A stretch of 64,000 nucleotides of DNA. Source: Thunnus maccoyii. Lineage: Eukaryota; Chordata; Actinopteri; Scombriformes; Scombridae. Below are positions 28,026-41,278 of the stretch, in pieces. Location of the stretch: the NCBI RefSeq assembly GCF_910596095.1, contig NC_056548.1, forward strand, positions 6,163,151-6,227,150, given 5' to 3'. The position numbers were made by a program, and so were the translations under genes. The notes under the pieces are model-generated. The model saw only the letters and a list, made by a program, of their open reading frames with translations, did not search any database and was not told the DNA's origin. The stretch's first letter is position 1, and every line of letters begins with the position of its first letter.

Positions 28026-28850
28026 ATCCATCAATATTTGTTAAATTGGTACCACTTACTAATAAGACATCATTCATAAATGTTGTAACTACTTTTATGA
28101 ATGAATGAAGAAATCATTTACTACAGTTTTATGGATCTGTTATAAACTATTAATAAGAACAACGTTTGGGTTGCCAGGTTGTGAAAAATCTATTTTCTCT
28201 TTGGTAATAATGCAGTTATGAATAAAGTCATCAGGCCTGCAGTTATAAATGTTAATAACTTGTTCATAAAGGGATTTTGGTCCAGATACTTGCAGTTCTT
28301 TTCCAGGTGATAAGCAGTAAATCGGCCCAATAAAAATAAAATTAAATAAAAGGGTAACAACGCAAAGAAAGTATTTGCTGGACCAGGATAAACACCAGCT
28401 AATGGGACAACCTGGCAACCCTAAAGTTGTTCTTATTCATAGCCTATAAAGGGTGCTTTATTAGAAAGTGGAGGTGTTAAAATTCTCTGTTTAGAGTGAA
28501 AAACATTCCATCAGTGAGTTTAGGTTTGAGATTTGCATCGAGACCCTGAAATCCAAGAAACCCAAACTCCTCTTTCTAGGAAAGATTTGACCACCACGTG
28601 TTGTTCTTTTTTTTTTCCTCCTGATCTTAAAGAAGTATCACATCTGAAAGCTGTTGCATCCCTCAATGTTCGTTTTTAATTCAGTGTCCTCCATCATGAT
28701 GTGGCTCATGTTGACTGCTTTAGGTATAAAGTTTCACAAAGTTCCTCTGAGGTCAACAACATGCTGGAACAAGGCAGGAAAATCTTTTCTGTTGCCTTGG
28801 GACAAAGAAGGTACAGACCTCTGGTAGTGATTAGTAAACAGATTCAGAGG

Positions 28851-28907
28851 TGTGTGTGTTTGTGTGTGTGTGTGTGTGTGTTTGTGTGTGTTTCTGTGTG
28901 TGTGTGG
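28851..28907 (+). repeat. (TG)n microsatellite
   Basis: Interrupted TG dinucleotide run of about 57 bases. A 103-codon open frame across it is an artefact of the repeat. Confidence 0.95.
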
Positions 28908-29098
28908 TGGGAATGTGAGCTCTCAGTGACTCAGGATGAGACTTTGTGGGGACTAAAGTGTTGGAACAGTTCTGTATGTCGAGCTGTTCCAGAGAAACTG
29001 CTGCCTGGTTGATTTGAGCCTTTCACAAGACCTGATCCATGAGCACATTGGTATGGAGAGTCGCTGCTTCTGTGAGGGGCGAGAGAGGAAGAGATAAA

Positions 29099-29102
<4 letters not shown>

Positions 29103-29133
<31 letters not shown>
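29103..29133 (+). repeat. (GA)n microsatellite
   Basis: Pure AG/GA run of about 31 bases. Confidence 0.95.
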
Positions 29134-29137
<4 letters not shown>

Positions 29138-29333
29138 GGTTGTTGTGAATTAAGCGTTACATCAGTGTGGAAGTGTTGGCCTTTCGTCAAGATCAAATTT
29201 CAGCCCGTCAGTGTCACCAACTCCCTGATGTGATGAAGGTTTTCTTGTGATAAAAGCTACAAATCACCAGTTTTTAAAATGTGTGCTATTATTTTATATT
29301 CTCATTATTTCTGTAGATTGGTTCTTTATTTAA

Positions 29334-29592
29334 AGGTGCAGTGTGTTGAATTTAGTGGCATCTAGCAGAACGGACTTGGCAGAAATGGAGTATAATCTTC
29401 ATAAATGTGTTTTAATTAGTGTTTATTTCACTTGAAAATAAGAATCAATGTGTTTTCGTTGCCTTAGAATGAGCCATTTATATCTACATAGGGAGCGAGT
29501 CCTCTTCCACGAAGCCCACCATGTTGCACCACCATGTTTCTGCAGTAGCCCTGAATGGACAAACCAAACACTGGCTCACACTGGTCCTTTAA
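29334..29592 (-). mobile_element. MITE, 'aaaggaccagtgtgtaagattta' family, reversed copy
   Basis: Runs from taaaggtgcagtgtgttgaattta to cactggtccttta. The interior (atctacatagggagcgagtcc, gtttctgcagtagccc) is the reverse complement of the 19333 and 46038 copies, with an inner deletion. Confidence 0.75.
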
Positions 29593-30940
29593 AAGCCTAT
29601 ACCGACGCCAAATTCAATTTTGGTGTAATTTTTTTTATCATTTCTATCTTGTATAAAAACACTGTACTCACCAAAGTAATGCAGAGATGTGGGAACAAGG
29701 CAGCATCACTACTACCAAGTCATAGAAACATGAGTAGTCAGACAATCAGAGAAGTTTTTAATAAAACTAAAGTTAAATTTAGCCAGATTATCGAAACCAC
29801 TTTATTTGTGGGTTAAACAGAAAGTGATCAGTTTGGGGTGGGAGTGGATTTGTCTACATCATGTGACCACAGTGTCCACATGCAGATTGATTGTTGCTGG
29901 TTAATTTTGTCACATTTCACTCTGTCCCTGTGGGCTTCTACTGTCATTAAAGACAGAAAAACACTCTTTTTTAAATTAAAGTATAACATAGAGCATATCT
30001 GAACACTTTAGCACCATGTGGCTTTAGTTCAGACTGGTCGTTCTGCTTTTAAAAGCCCCTGTTGACCGAAGCTTAGCATGAACGTGTGTCCCTCCATACA
30101 CTGTGAAATTGGACCCAGACGATGCAGTCGGTCTCATACATGTTTTGGAAAGGGGGCCTTCAGTCTGTGGTCTCTGTACAAACACACCACACTACTGTAT
30201 TTATGTCTCTGGGGGAACAACCCCCCTGCCCCCCCAACTCACTAAAAGCTTGACTCTTTAAGAAGAAGTGTAGCTCTCAAGTTATCAATAGCAGGTCTAT
30301 GCAGCATTCAATACCTACCAGAGCTGTACAGGAAGGTTTAAGAGAGCAGAAGGAGCATTTTGTTTAGGGAAAAAGATGGCTTGTTGTGTCAAACATCTGA
30401 AATATGAATAAGGATTAACATTAAGTGTATGAACATTAGCACGCCAACACTGAAAAATACTGGAGACAGAAGAAGCAAAGTGCAGCTGCTTCTTTCATAA
30501 CATTCATGTAACCTTTGTGATCGTGTGGTCATTGAGACCTGACACATTTTTAATGTGGCCTGTTATTCTTCTCCACATCAGACTTAACTAAACACTGAAC
30601 AGATGGTTTGAATCAAAGTGCTGGAGCAACCCTACACTCTTACACCAAACCTACTTCCATATGCTTCAGCTCCTCTGTTAGTCCACTTGGTTTTAGCTGC
30701 AGCTATTAACAAAATGTATTGAGGGGAATTTTAGGATTCTTGTATAATGTGATGTAATGTTTTTATTCAAAGTGGGAAATTACCATCAGAGAATGGGATA
30801 AAAAATATTGTTGTGGCTGGTGGGATGGTGACATGTATGGACATAAATATGTGTTTGAACTGCTCAACTGGAATAATAGTATTACATAATTGTATTTAGC
30901 GAGAAAAAATGCTAAAATTCTCTGACTCTTGTTTCTTTAG
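29593..30940. other. Intergenic DNA, no gene recognised
   Basis: Unremarkable AT-rich DNA; a short C-rich tract (cccccctgccccccc) lies at about 30220-30234. Confidence 0.4.
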
Positions 30941-30944
30941 TCTT

Positions 30945-31512
30945 CTATGATAGTAAACCAAGTATCTTTGGGTTGTGGACTGTTGGTCAGGACGAAACAA
31001 GACATTTCAGGTTGGGCTTTGAGAAACAGTGATCAATATTTTTGACCATTTTCTGACATAATTGACCAAACAACTAACTGATTAATTGAGAAAATAATCA
31101 ACAGATTAATCGAGGATGAGAATAATTGTTAGTTGCAGCCATAATGTTGTGGTTGTTCTTTAAATTCTTAAAACTTACAAATATTATTATGTTACAGCAC
31201 AATTCTTGTATTTAGATGCTGTCCTGTGCAAAGAACTAATTGTTGTAGCCATTTTTAAGCAAAAATGTTCTGGTTCCAGCTACTCACATGTAGGGATTTG
31301 ATGTTTTTCTTTGTCATACATGATAGTAAACGGAATATCTTCGGGTTTCTGACTGTTGGTTGGTCAAAATAAGACATTTGAAGCTTAAACTGTGCAAAAT
31401 ATCATTAGCATTTTCACTATTTTCTGACATTTTATAGGCAAAAATGATTCATCAATGAATCAAGAGAATAACCATCACATTAATTGATAATGAAAATAAT
31501 TGTTGCAGCCCT
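30945..31512. repeat. Two tandem copies of an 'attaatcga...gttgcagcc' repeat
   Basis: 30945-31140 and 31255-31512 share tatgatagtaaac, atcttcgggtt (or atctttgggtt), gactgttggt, ttttctgaca and the tail aataattgttgcagcc. They look like two independent or duplicated copies of the same family, also present at 58340-58672. Confidence 0.6.
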
Positions 31513-32099
31513 ATTTGTGTCAAATAGGATAAATGGGCACCTCAATCATTCACATGCTCATGGTTCATGTTACGGTTCCATTTTGGCCCTTAAATCACAT
31601 CAGATTGGGACTTAAACTAACCAAAGGGACGCCTGGGTCAAACACGGGGAAATTTGAGCCGACCAGAAGAGCAATTTGGGGTAATTTGGGCAATTGGCGG
31701 TTTATTTAGGGGGCAATCGGGTTGATCAGAGAGGCACTCGGGCCAATCATAGAGGCATTTTGACTAGAGTGACATTTGGAGGGCACTGTCTCCAACTAGA
31801 CAAGAACTTGTGCTGCTCAAGTGCCCCTTTAGATAAGCACAAACTACAAAGATCTATAAGTACAAAATAGTGCTTAGGTCTGTCCCAAAAGGGAACCAAC
31901 AGTGCTAGTTGAACATACATTTCAAAAAAGGGCACTCTGACACAAACAACAGGGGCCAACTTGCCCATCCTGTGCACAGAAACCATTTAGATGTAATCCA
32001 TGTGTGAACCATCTGAAGGTTTACAGCACCAAAAAACTATCTTGTGTGCATGTGATACTACACCGGAAAACTACGTAATGGGATTTCTTTACAGATCTT

Positions 32100-32430
32100 T
32101 CAATCTGCCCTATTATCTTTTCAGTTGGTTGATGGTAGTTGATTTTCTGCTATAGTTCATGTTCTCACGAAGGTTTAGGAGTACATACAAGCCTGCTGCC
32201 TTTGTGTGTTGTGAGTATAAAAGTGTAATGGTTTTGCAAACTCCAGAAAGAGTTTCTGGTGCACGAAAGATAGTTTCTCATGCCCATGAGGTACTTTATG
32301 GTAAAAAAAAACAAAAACATTTTGCTCATGTCATTTAAGTGGCTCCATATCCTCTCGACTGTAATATATTCAGTTAATTATACGAAAGCTAGCTTCATGT
32401 TGATCCACCTGCGCTGTCTTCATAGAAAAG
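32100..32430 (+). repeat. Locally duplicated block, copy A
   Basis: Shares agttggttgatggtagttga, aggtttaggagtacatac, gtgtaatggttttgcaaact and tgatccacctg in the same order with 35510-36115 inside loxl3 intron 2. Copy A lies just upstream of the loxl3 coding start; copy B carries an extra internal insertion of about 330 bases. Confidence 0.75.
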
Positions 32431-32530
32431 TTAGGTGTTCACCCAATATATTTAAACCACATGGACAGCAAGATGTCTCAATGTTGTGTTGACATTGTCT
32501 TTTCCTTTTTCTTTATGTGCAGCTGACGTA

Positions 32531-32867
32531 ATGGAGAAGTCAAGACGCAGGCAGCAATTAGTCTTCAGCCTTCTGTTTGGGTTGTGGTTGCCTTGCTGTT
32601 TAACTCAGACAACACCGTCAAACACTGCCACGCCAACGCCTACACCATCCCCCTCCCCTCAGGCGCAAACAGAGCGGCTAAAGGTCAGACTGAGTGGATA
32701 CCCCCGAAAACACAACGAGGGGCGCATAGAGCTTTTCTACAAGGGAGAGTGGGGAACCATCTGTGATGACGACTTCTCTATAAATAACGCCAACGTGCTC
32801 TGCCGCCAACTGGGCTTCGTCTCAGCCACAGGATGGACCCACAGTGCCAAATACGGCAAGGGCCAAG
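32531..32867 (+). CDS. loxl3: loxl3 coding exon 1 (signal peptide, SRCR1 first half)
   Basis: ATG follows the acceptor atgtgcag by 8 bases. Residues 8-24 are hydrophobic ([17 protein letters not shown]), a secretion signal. The linker [12 protein letters not shown] follows, then SRCR1 with [10 protein letters not shown] and [11 protein letters not shown]. Donor CCAAG|GTGAGA, phase 1. Confidence 0.93.
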
Positions 32868-35800
32868 GTGAGAGTGACCTCCATGACTTCCTGAGGTTCA
32901 GTTTGTGGTTCAATACAGTTTGCTCTGCCACATGGAAGATGTTCAGAAAGATATTTGCACCTGTTTGATTGCACACACATAAGAGACAATCAGACATCTC
33001 AATTATGTTGCCAACTGCTGAAATGTGTGTCAAACCATATTACATAACAGTAATAACAGTCTAAACATTTGCAGCTGTAGCTTCCAATCCCCGTCTGTCC
33101 TGTGATCCAACTAGATTAAAACAAATTCTTGAGCAATCCATTATTTTGAACATTATTAGCCATGCTAGCAGCGTGGCTGTAGGAATGGCAATATGGGTCT
33201 CTCTCCTTTGGTCCAGACTGAAATATCTCAACAACTATAGGGTGGATTGGTTCATACATTATTTGCCCTCAGTAGGAATTGTAATAACTTTGGTGACCCC
33301 TTGACTTTTCCTATAGCGCCATCATCAAGTCAAACCTTTAGCTGTACTTTAGTGTATGACCAAATATGTGCAAAACTAATTACCATCAGCCTCAGCTGTA
33401 CTTTGTGTTTAGTGCTAATTAGCAAATGGTAGCATACTAACATGCTAAACTATGATGGAGAACAGGACGAACATTACCTGCTAAACATCAGCATGTCAGC
33501 TTTGTCATTGTTATGACAAGTTAGCATGTAGCTCCGTCTCAAAGAGCTGCTAGCATAAGTCATAAGTGTACTGCCAAGCCACCTGAATTGCCTAAAACTG
33601 GAAAAGATCCTGCTAAAATTTAGTGAAATAAGACGCCTGCATGTTTATTAAAGCAGCTATAATTGACATTTTTCATAATAACAATGTACCATATGATAAT
33701 GTGTGATATTAGAGGTGTTGCTTGTAGAAAGAATTATCAGCGACTCTGCAGCTCCCCTTGGCTTTACGGAGCTTTTTACAGAGTTTCAGCTCATTGTTTA
33801 GCTGTCCAGCTGCAACTTTACTGTTTTGGTTCACTCTCACAGCTCTCATAGCGTTGTTTTCAGCCACAGCAGACAGCTGTTTTCAGAGAGAAAGCTCTAA
33901 AAAGCCACTGTACACTACCTGCTCAGCACCAAACGGCAAACAGACACAGTTAGCTGTAGACTAGCTGGTGAACATAGTGGAGCATTTAGCAGCTAAACAG
34001 CCAGATATTTCCCTCAGGAGTTGGTAGAGAGCAAAAACAGAGCTAAAAGAGAGTAAATATTGGACTTAAATTCACCAGATGGACAGAAACATGACTCCAA
34101 ATGAATGATAATGTTGTTCCATAACTGCTGGATGTTTAAACTTAAAAAGATGATGATATGTAAGCATGTGCTCACCACTTATTTTTGTTGCCCACAAGTG
34201 GCCAAAAAATCTGTAAATTTAGGTTTAAAAATAAGTTTTAGAGCAACTACATTCACGCTAAACACCTAGATGAATCTGTTATTCAGGTTCGTGTTACACA
34301 ATAAGTACAACTAAGCTTCCATAAGTCCTCAGAGCTCCAGTGAAATAAGCAACCAAGTGTTACTTCCTGGCCTGGACCGGCTGGTTTCTGAAGACAGTTT
34401 GCTGGAGCCACACTGACTGTCTGCCACCTTTGCAGGGAAAATCTGGCTGGACAACGTGCTGTGTAACGGAGCTGAGAAGAGCATTGAATTCTGCAAGTCT
34501 CGCGGCTGGGGCAACAGTGACTGCACTCATGACGAAGACGCCGGAGTCGTGTGCAAAGACGAGAGGATTCCAGGCTTTGTGGACCCAAATGTTATTGATG
34601 TAAGTTATCAAAAACACATTTGGAGAGATTTTATAATTTTGTTGCAGTAAAAATGTTGTTCAGAGTTCGTTAAGAAGCTGTTATAAACCAATAAACGCTG
34701 CTTTTGTGTTAACAGGTCTACCGCTCCACAGCCTAAAGACTCTATAAGATTTAACCCACATGGGAGACATTTAACGCCCCTATGAAACTCCACCTGTAGC
34801 TGCCGTACACATGGTGCAGATTAGCTCAGCTCTATACCATGTGCCTGAACCTGTTAACACCAGCAGCCTCTCCAAATATGTTGTCCTGAGGTGATGGAGT
34901 TTATGGAGACGCTGCTCACTAAATCTTATAAAGAGCAGCATTAACTTCTTTGACCTTGGGGTCAAAAGAGTCGGGAACCTCCTTTGACCCCAAGGTCCCA
35001 GCTGGGGTTGTTACCTTGGGGTCAAATCTCTGGGCTGCCGGGACATTTTGTACTCGGAAACTGGACGAGTGATGTTGTCCTCTCCTTCAGCGGCTACGGT
35101 CAGTTAATATGGGCAAATCTTAAAGGGACAGTTCACCTAAAAGCATAATAAATTCATTCAGATACTTACTGTGTGTTGCTCTGGCTTCAGGAGCATTTGC
35201 TCAAGCATGAAAAAATGTACATTTGACCTTAACAACAGCATCTGTTCCTACATGTTTTTGACTATAATCCTCAGACCTTGCTGTCAAATATACTCTGTGG
35301 ACATAAATAGCTAATGGGATCTTCCTTTGTCAATTTCTCTGTAGACTTTTTCACTGACATTTTTAAATGTCATTTTTTAGTGCACTAACCTTAGCACACA
35401 AAAAACAAAGAATCTGAAAGAATACATTTGACCCAAGATAGGAGGAAAAAATGTTACTCAGTACATTTAACTGCACTGTAATGTAAACCAAGAGAAAAGA
35501 AACTTTGTTTGTTGTATTATCTTTTTAGTTGGTTGATGGTAGTTGATTTTCTGCTGTATTTCACGTTCTCATGAAGGTTTAGGAGTACATACATGTCTGC
35601 TGCCCTTTAGTCTCGCAATACCGGACACCAAAGATCTTCGCCTACCAAACTCTGGGGATTTCTAACTGCATGGTAGCTGCTTGAACGATGGCGAGAATAG
35701 CCGCATACAAACTTTTGCCCCTTATATTTTGTCAAGGACACGCCTTACTGGAAATGATGCTCTCCTGCTCCTCCGTAGTGAACTGCATGTCACCGCCCTA

Positions 35801-38800
35801 ATATGAAGAGCTGCCTTAAAGACTTTGCTTCTACAATGCAGGATTTTTTTTTTAATTCTCTGATTGTTTCCACCCAGTTTTAACAATGAAACCTGGGAGA
35901 TTGTCCTCAGTCTCTATATATGAAGCATCTAGCTGCCCTTCTGTCCGATTAGAAAAGTGTAATGGTTTTGCAAACTCCAGAAAGAAGTTCTTGTGCACAC
36001 GAGAGAAACTTTTTGGTGCACCAAAGGTAGTTTCTCATGTCCCAAGTTTTTGGTTATGTCACTTTAAAAGCTGGCTTTACATTGATCCACCTGGTCCAGG
36101 GTCTTCATAGAAACAAGTTCTCTGCCTGATGTAGCCCCTGATTTTCTGATTCTGATTGCACCACCTCCACCTCTGTCTTGATTATGAATATTGAGACTTG
36201 CTTTAGGTTGTGAGCTACTGAAAATAGCCCTAAATGTGAACGCTTGTGACTATTTAATAACAATATTATACAGGAGGACAGAATTATTATCCAGTCATAC
36301 TATTTGTGCCCTTGAAGGAGGAGCCATTTAAATACCAGCACCTTCAGTTGAATTATTTTATTATTTTCTTCTTTTTGTATACTTTTTTGTATTCAGGTAC
36401 TCTCAGGTGAGGGTCTAAAAAAGATTAAGTGTGCTCAGTAAACCTTCTCTGGACAAATAAAGGTTAATAACTGAAGGAAGATTTGACTGCTACTCTGAGA
36501 AAACACAGTTAGGAGGGATTCACAGTTTCCAGCTGGTCATCTTTTTTTCCAAGGTGAACAAGGTTAGACTGGGGACTCGTCTCCACACAGATGACTGGAA
36601 ACAACTTGAATGATTCAATCGAGGTATCTTTGTTACATAGAAGGGTGTCACAAGAAAAAAAAAAGTTTCATAAGAGCAAGTGGGCGGACTTTCAATTGCA
36701 CAGCTACTCCCTCTTTCTGCCTGCTGCTGCGAGTCAGACTCTGCCAAATGTGTTGTCCAGACTACAGCCAGTGTTTTTTTTCAAATAAACCACAGTGGAA
36801 GTGGCTCATTGCAAAGCAGGCAATCAGAGATAGTCACTTTTACTGCTTATAAGCTGTTAGTGAGAGGATTAGACCCTGAAATTACTCTCTGTAATAGCTA
36901 TGACTCACTGTGTAGTCTGTTTATTTCACTAAATACACTTGTATATGTGAGTACTGATTGATCATTTTATGATTTTCAGATTACAAAATCCTCACTTCAC
37001 TTCATCAAACATCAGAATGTACTATAAATGGATGTAACAGAAAGGTTTAAAAGAAAGAAATACAAAGATTTATACTCTCTGAGTATGTGTTGTGTGAAAA
37101 TGTATGTTTCCAGACAATAAATGAAAGAAAATTCCCCACTGATGACACATTTCATACACCTAATCAATGACTTCCTCTCTCATGAACAGATAGATATCTA
37201 AATCTGGCATTATTTTAATAGAAAACAAACTGACATCCAGTCCTGATTCCCTCCCGCCAGGCTCACGTAGATGAGAACAAGGTGGAGGAGGTGCGGCTCC
37301 GGCCCGTGCTCGCCATGGCTAAAAAGAGGCTGCCCGTCACGGAGGGCGTGGTGGAGGTGAAATACAAGGACGGCTGGGCGCAGATCTGTGACGTTGGTTG
37401 GACGATCAAAAACACGCGTGTTGTCTGTGGCATGCTGGGATTCCCGCATGAGAGGAAAGTCAACAAGAACTTCTATAAGTAAGTGAATCTCACATCTTCA
37501 ACCTGGCAAAAGATGATTCTGGTGTGGGTTCAGGTTACGGGTCTAAAATCAGTGTCATCTGCTGTTTAGGAGGCCAGATATCACCTTTAAAGGACAGGTT
37601 TACAATTTTTCATGTCTGTCTTAAAACAACAATCAGGTGTCCATATGAACAGTGAAAGAGGTTTTCCTCGCTGTAATCATTCCTCCTGTTCATACTGACT
37701 GTTAAAAGATCCTCTTCAAATGTGCTTTCAGTGTAAGTGATGGAGGCCAAAATCCACAGTGTGTCTACGCAGTCATTTTGTGCAAAAACAAAGTCTGAGT
37801 TAGTCATATCAAGCGGATATCTGACACATTTACAGTCTTTTTTAGCATCAAATTTCCTCTTTGTGTTTCCCTGTTGAGCTGCGGTGGAAGTATAGTAACA
37901 AAAAGAGGGACTTGGCACTGGAAAGACTGCTAATGCTAAAGATATCTGATTTGACTTATTTGTATGACTGAAGTTTCATATTAGCTTCAGATAAACTTTT
38001 AAATATGTTTTTGCACACAAGATGGACTGTGGATTTTGTCCCCCATCACTTACATTGTAAGTGCATGAAGATCCTCTTTAAGGATCTTATAATGGTCAGT
38101 ATGAACAGGAGGAAAGATTACAGCAAGAAAAACCTATTTCAATATTGATTTGGGCTCCTGACTGTTGTTTTAAGACACACTTGAAAAGACGTGAACCCGT
38201 CCTTTAAGTTTTGATTTACCACTTATTGTGTAAGAAGTTACACAACACCAAAACTGCACTTCAGAAAAAAGGTAAAAACTGAAAATGTATAAGCTTCGTA
38301 AAAGTAGAATTTATGGCGGAGCTGATGTATTGGACTGTATTACAAGTGTTACTAATAAAGTGCATGGTGAATGTAGAATATGTCATTGCAATGTGCAGGA
38401 TTCATCTTTTTCACATGTTAGAGGGTTGAAAGGATGATGGTTTTCCAGTCCCATCAGCTACAATTTTAAACTTTGATACAAAAAATGATACTTGATACCT
38501 CTTTCAATACCACAGCAAAAAAGAAAAAACGTCCAAAGCACACAAAATAGGATTTTAGGAAAAATTTTCTTTTTTTAAGTTAAATTTGCCATGGCTAGAG
38601 TTAGCACCATGAGACCCACCAGTCATATGGTGGTTTGTTGCTGGAGAGAATGCTGTAACAGCCACTGGTTGAGGACCAGTTGATTTTCTTCCCCTTTGTT
38701 TCATCTGTGCAGTGTTTGGTTGACTATCTGATTGTAGATCTGTTGGTTTTTTATCGATATCGAAGTATCGATACTTCTGACAATCTTATGGTGGCCATAA

Positions 38801-41209
38801 TTTTGTCATTATGTCAGGTTGGGATGTTTGCTGCAGACTGTTTGACATTCCCGTGGTTTTAGTCTGGAAAGCAAACTTTAACCAAAAGCACCACAAGCAG
38901 ACACAGCTGCACAACACCACATCTGCTGCCTACTGTGCATATGACAGGGAATGTGTGTAGACTTTCTCTACGGTCTGCCAGAGAGCTGCAGCTCTTCAAC
39001 AAAGCCGACATGAAGGAAGTCGCAGCCTCTAATTGTTTTGTTCTGCTTCTTATTTCTTCCTCTGAGGATGTGTTTGTTTTTCTTTTGGATAGACAGAAAA
39101 GCCGCATTTTTTTTTTTTTTTTATGTTCCCGTCCGGGTCATACACTGTATTTCATGCTCTCAGTCTCTGTTCATTACTTCACAGAGGAAGTTGGAGAGTG
39201 ATTAGTAACTGCCTGCAGAGATGTAAAAGTATGAAGCAATGAGTGTCTTGTCCCATGTGTTTACACATCTGCAAGGGCTTTGTTTGGTGCAGCGTTTTGA
39301 CATCTGCATCCAAATTGTGTGTATAAACAGGATATAAATTATCAAGAGGTTATTGGCTGTACAGATGTCAACCATCATTTAGTGGTTTCTTGAGTTTAAT
39401 GTCTTTATAAAGTTAGAGGGGTAACAATAACAGATTTTATTGGATAATTTGATAGAATGAAAAAGATTAATTATCCAATTACAGCACTTAAGACTTATTC
39501 ACAGTGTTTTCTTTACAACTTCTAATTGTAGACTCTAGATTGAACAGATATTAGTGGACACTGGAGCCTGCTGTGGTATGTGAGGACAGGGATTTCTTTG
39601 GTGGCCTCTCAGACCTCCAGTTTCTTTTCTCAGTTTGTCCCACCAGTATGACTGCACACATTCCTGGGTACGCTCCAGTCGAAGGCGTTTTATTCATCCC
39701 TGCAGATGGTTCACAGTAGTATGAGGGGAAATGTGTGTTTTCTCTCAGGCGTGTGTGAAGGCTGAGGCTCCGGGGAACGCTCCAGGGTCAGGGGAAAGGA
39801 GGGATGAGGGGGGGGTCGGTTGGTCACATAATGCACAGATAACAACGACTGGACCGAAGCCAAACTGCATAGAGCAGCAGTCAAATCATTCTGTGTTGTC
39901 AAGCACCCCCTCGGTCCTTTTTTTGGTCTTTACAGTTATACTTGAAGATGGACAGTAAAAAATCTGCTTTTCCCCTTAATAACTCAATCCAGCTTTTTAC
40001 TCCAACAAATATTTAGTCATAAAGGCTTCTTGGGTTCTTGAACTGAACTTGCCAATTGCTGATTTTTTGTGATGATATCCGTTGTGTTCAACTTTGACCA
40101 TTTTCATGCCAAAAAAACCAAACAAACTAAGTCTTGGCTCCATTAAAATGTTATACTTGTCATGATGGACCAGAATTTACACCGACTTGGGACGCATTAA
40201 CCCAGGTTGTTGTAATTAAACCAGCAATTATTTCAGGAGTATTTCAGGACTTTAATTCAGTTTGACAAAGTCAAAATAAATATGACACAACTTTTCTTTG
40301 TCTGGTATGAGCTTCACCCTTTTATCTTTTATGTGTTTTGGTGTATCCACTGTCATCCCAATGTGTGATAGTATATATTAGATTATCAAAAGAGTCTGTG
40401 CAAAAGAGTGTCTATAGTCTGATATTCATTGTTTCTCCTTGTCTGTGTTAGACTCTTTGAAATCTTTGTCAAATGACATATTTCATGATTGTTACAATGA
40501 AACTCTTGTATTGTTGTGGTTGACTAAAAGCCTCAGGCTTACTGACTTTCATGTTTCAGATCAAACTGAAGAATTTCAGGATTTTCTGTTGGTTTAGTAC
40601 ATTTACAGCCCCTTCAGAGCCGGTTTGGATTTAGCAGCTAAAGAGCCAGATATTTCCCTCAGGAGTTGGTAGAGAGCAAAAACAGAGCAAAAAGAGAGTG
40701 AATATTGGACTTACATTCACCATGTGGACAGAAACACAACTCATTATGAATCATAATAACTCCTTATAGCAACTCCTGGATGTGGAAATAATCAACTGGT
40801 TGCAAAACAAGTTCAACATATCAACTTAAAAAGATGAGGCACGATGTGTCAGTGTTGTCTTCACAACGTGTGTCCGCTGCCCCCAAGTGGCCAAAAAATG
40901 TCTTATTGCAGCTTTAAAGTAATTTAAAACAGTTTTAAAGAGAAATCTGACCGGTTTAAATCACTTCAAAGTCACAGCACAGTCACTGACTGGACTTCCA
41001 TTGTATCCCCAGCCAGTAACAGATACTGTAGATACTGTATTGATAAGGAATTACAGCTGCTCAATGAGGCTCAAATGGCCACCACAGTGCTGAATGTTGG
41101 ATAGTTGGAATAGCTGTGTAATTGTGTCTGTAAAATAATATACTGGAGACTTGTGGAATGTCAGAAATGTTATTCAGTGCTGACCCTTCAGTACCTGTGT
41201 GTGTGTGTG

Positions 41210-41278
<69 letters not shown>

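Noticed and set aside
32486-32530. Earlier start for loxl3 in the same frame
   Set aside because: This stretch is the polypyrimidine tract and acceptor of the preceding intron; the ATG at 32531 begins a proper signal peptide.
37610-37918. 102-codon minus-strand open frame resembling the frame at 6347-6538
   Set aside because: Similarity is due to both lying in the same palindromic MITE family; no protein domain.
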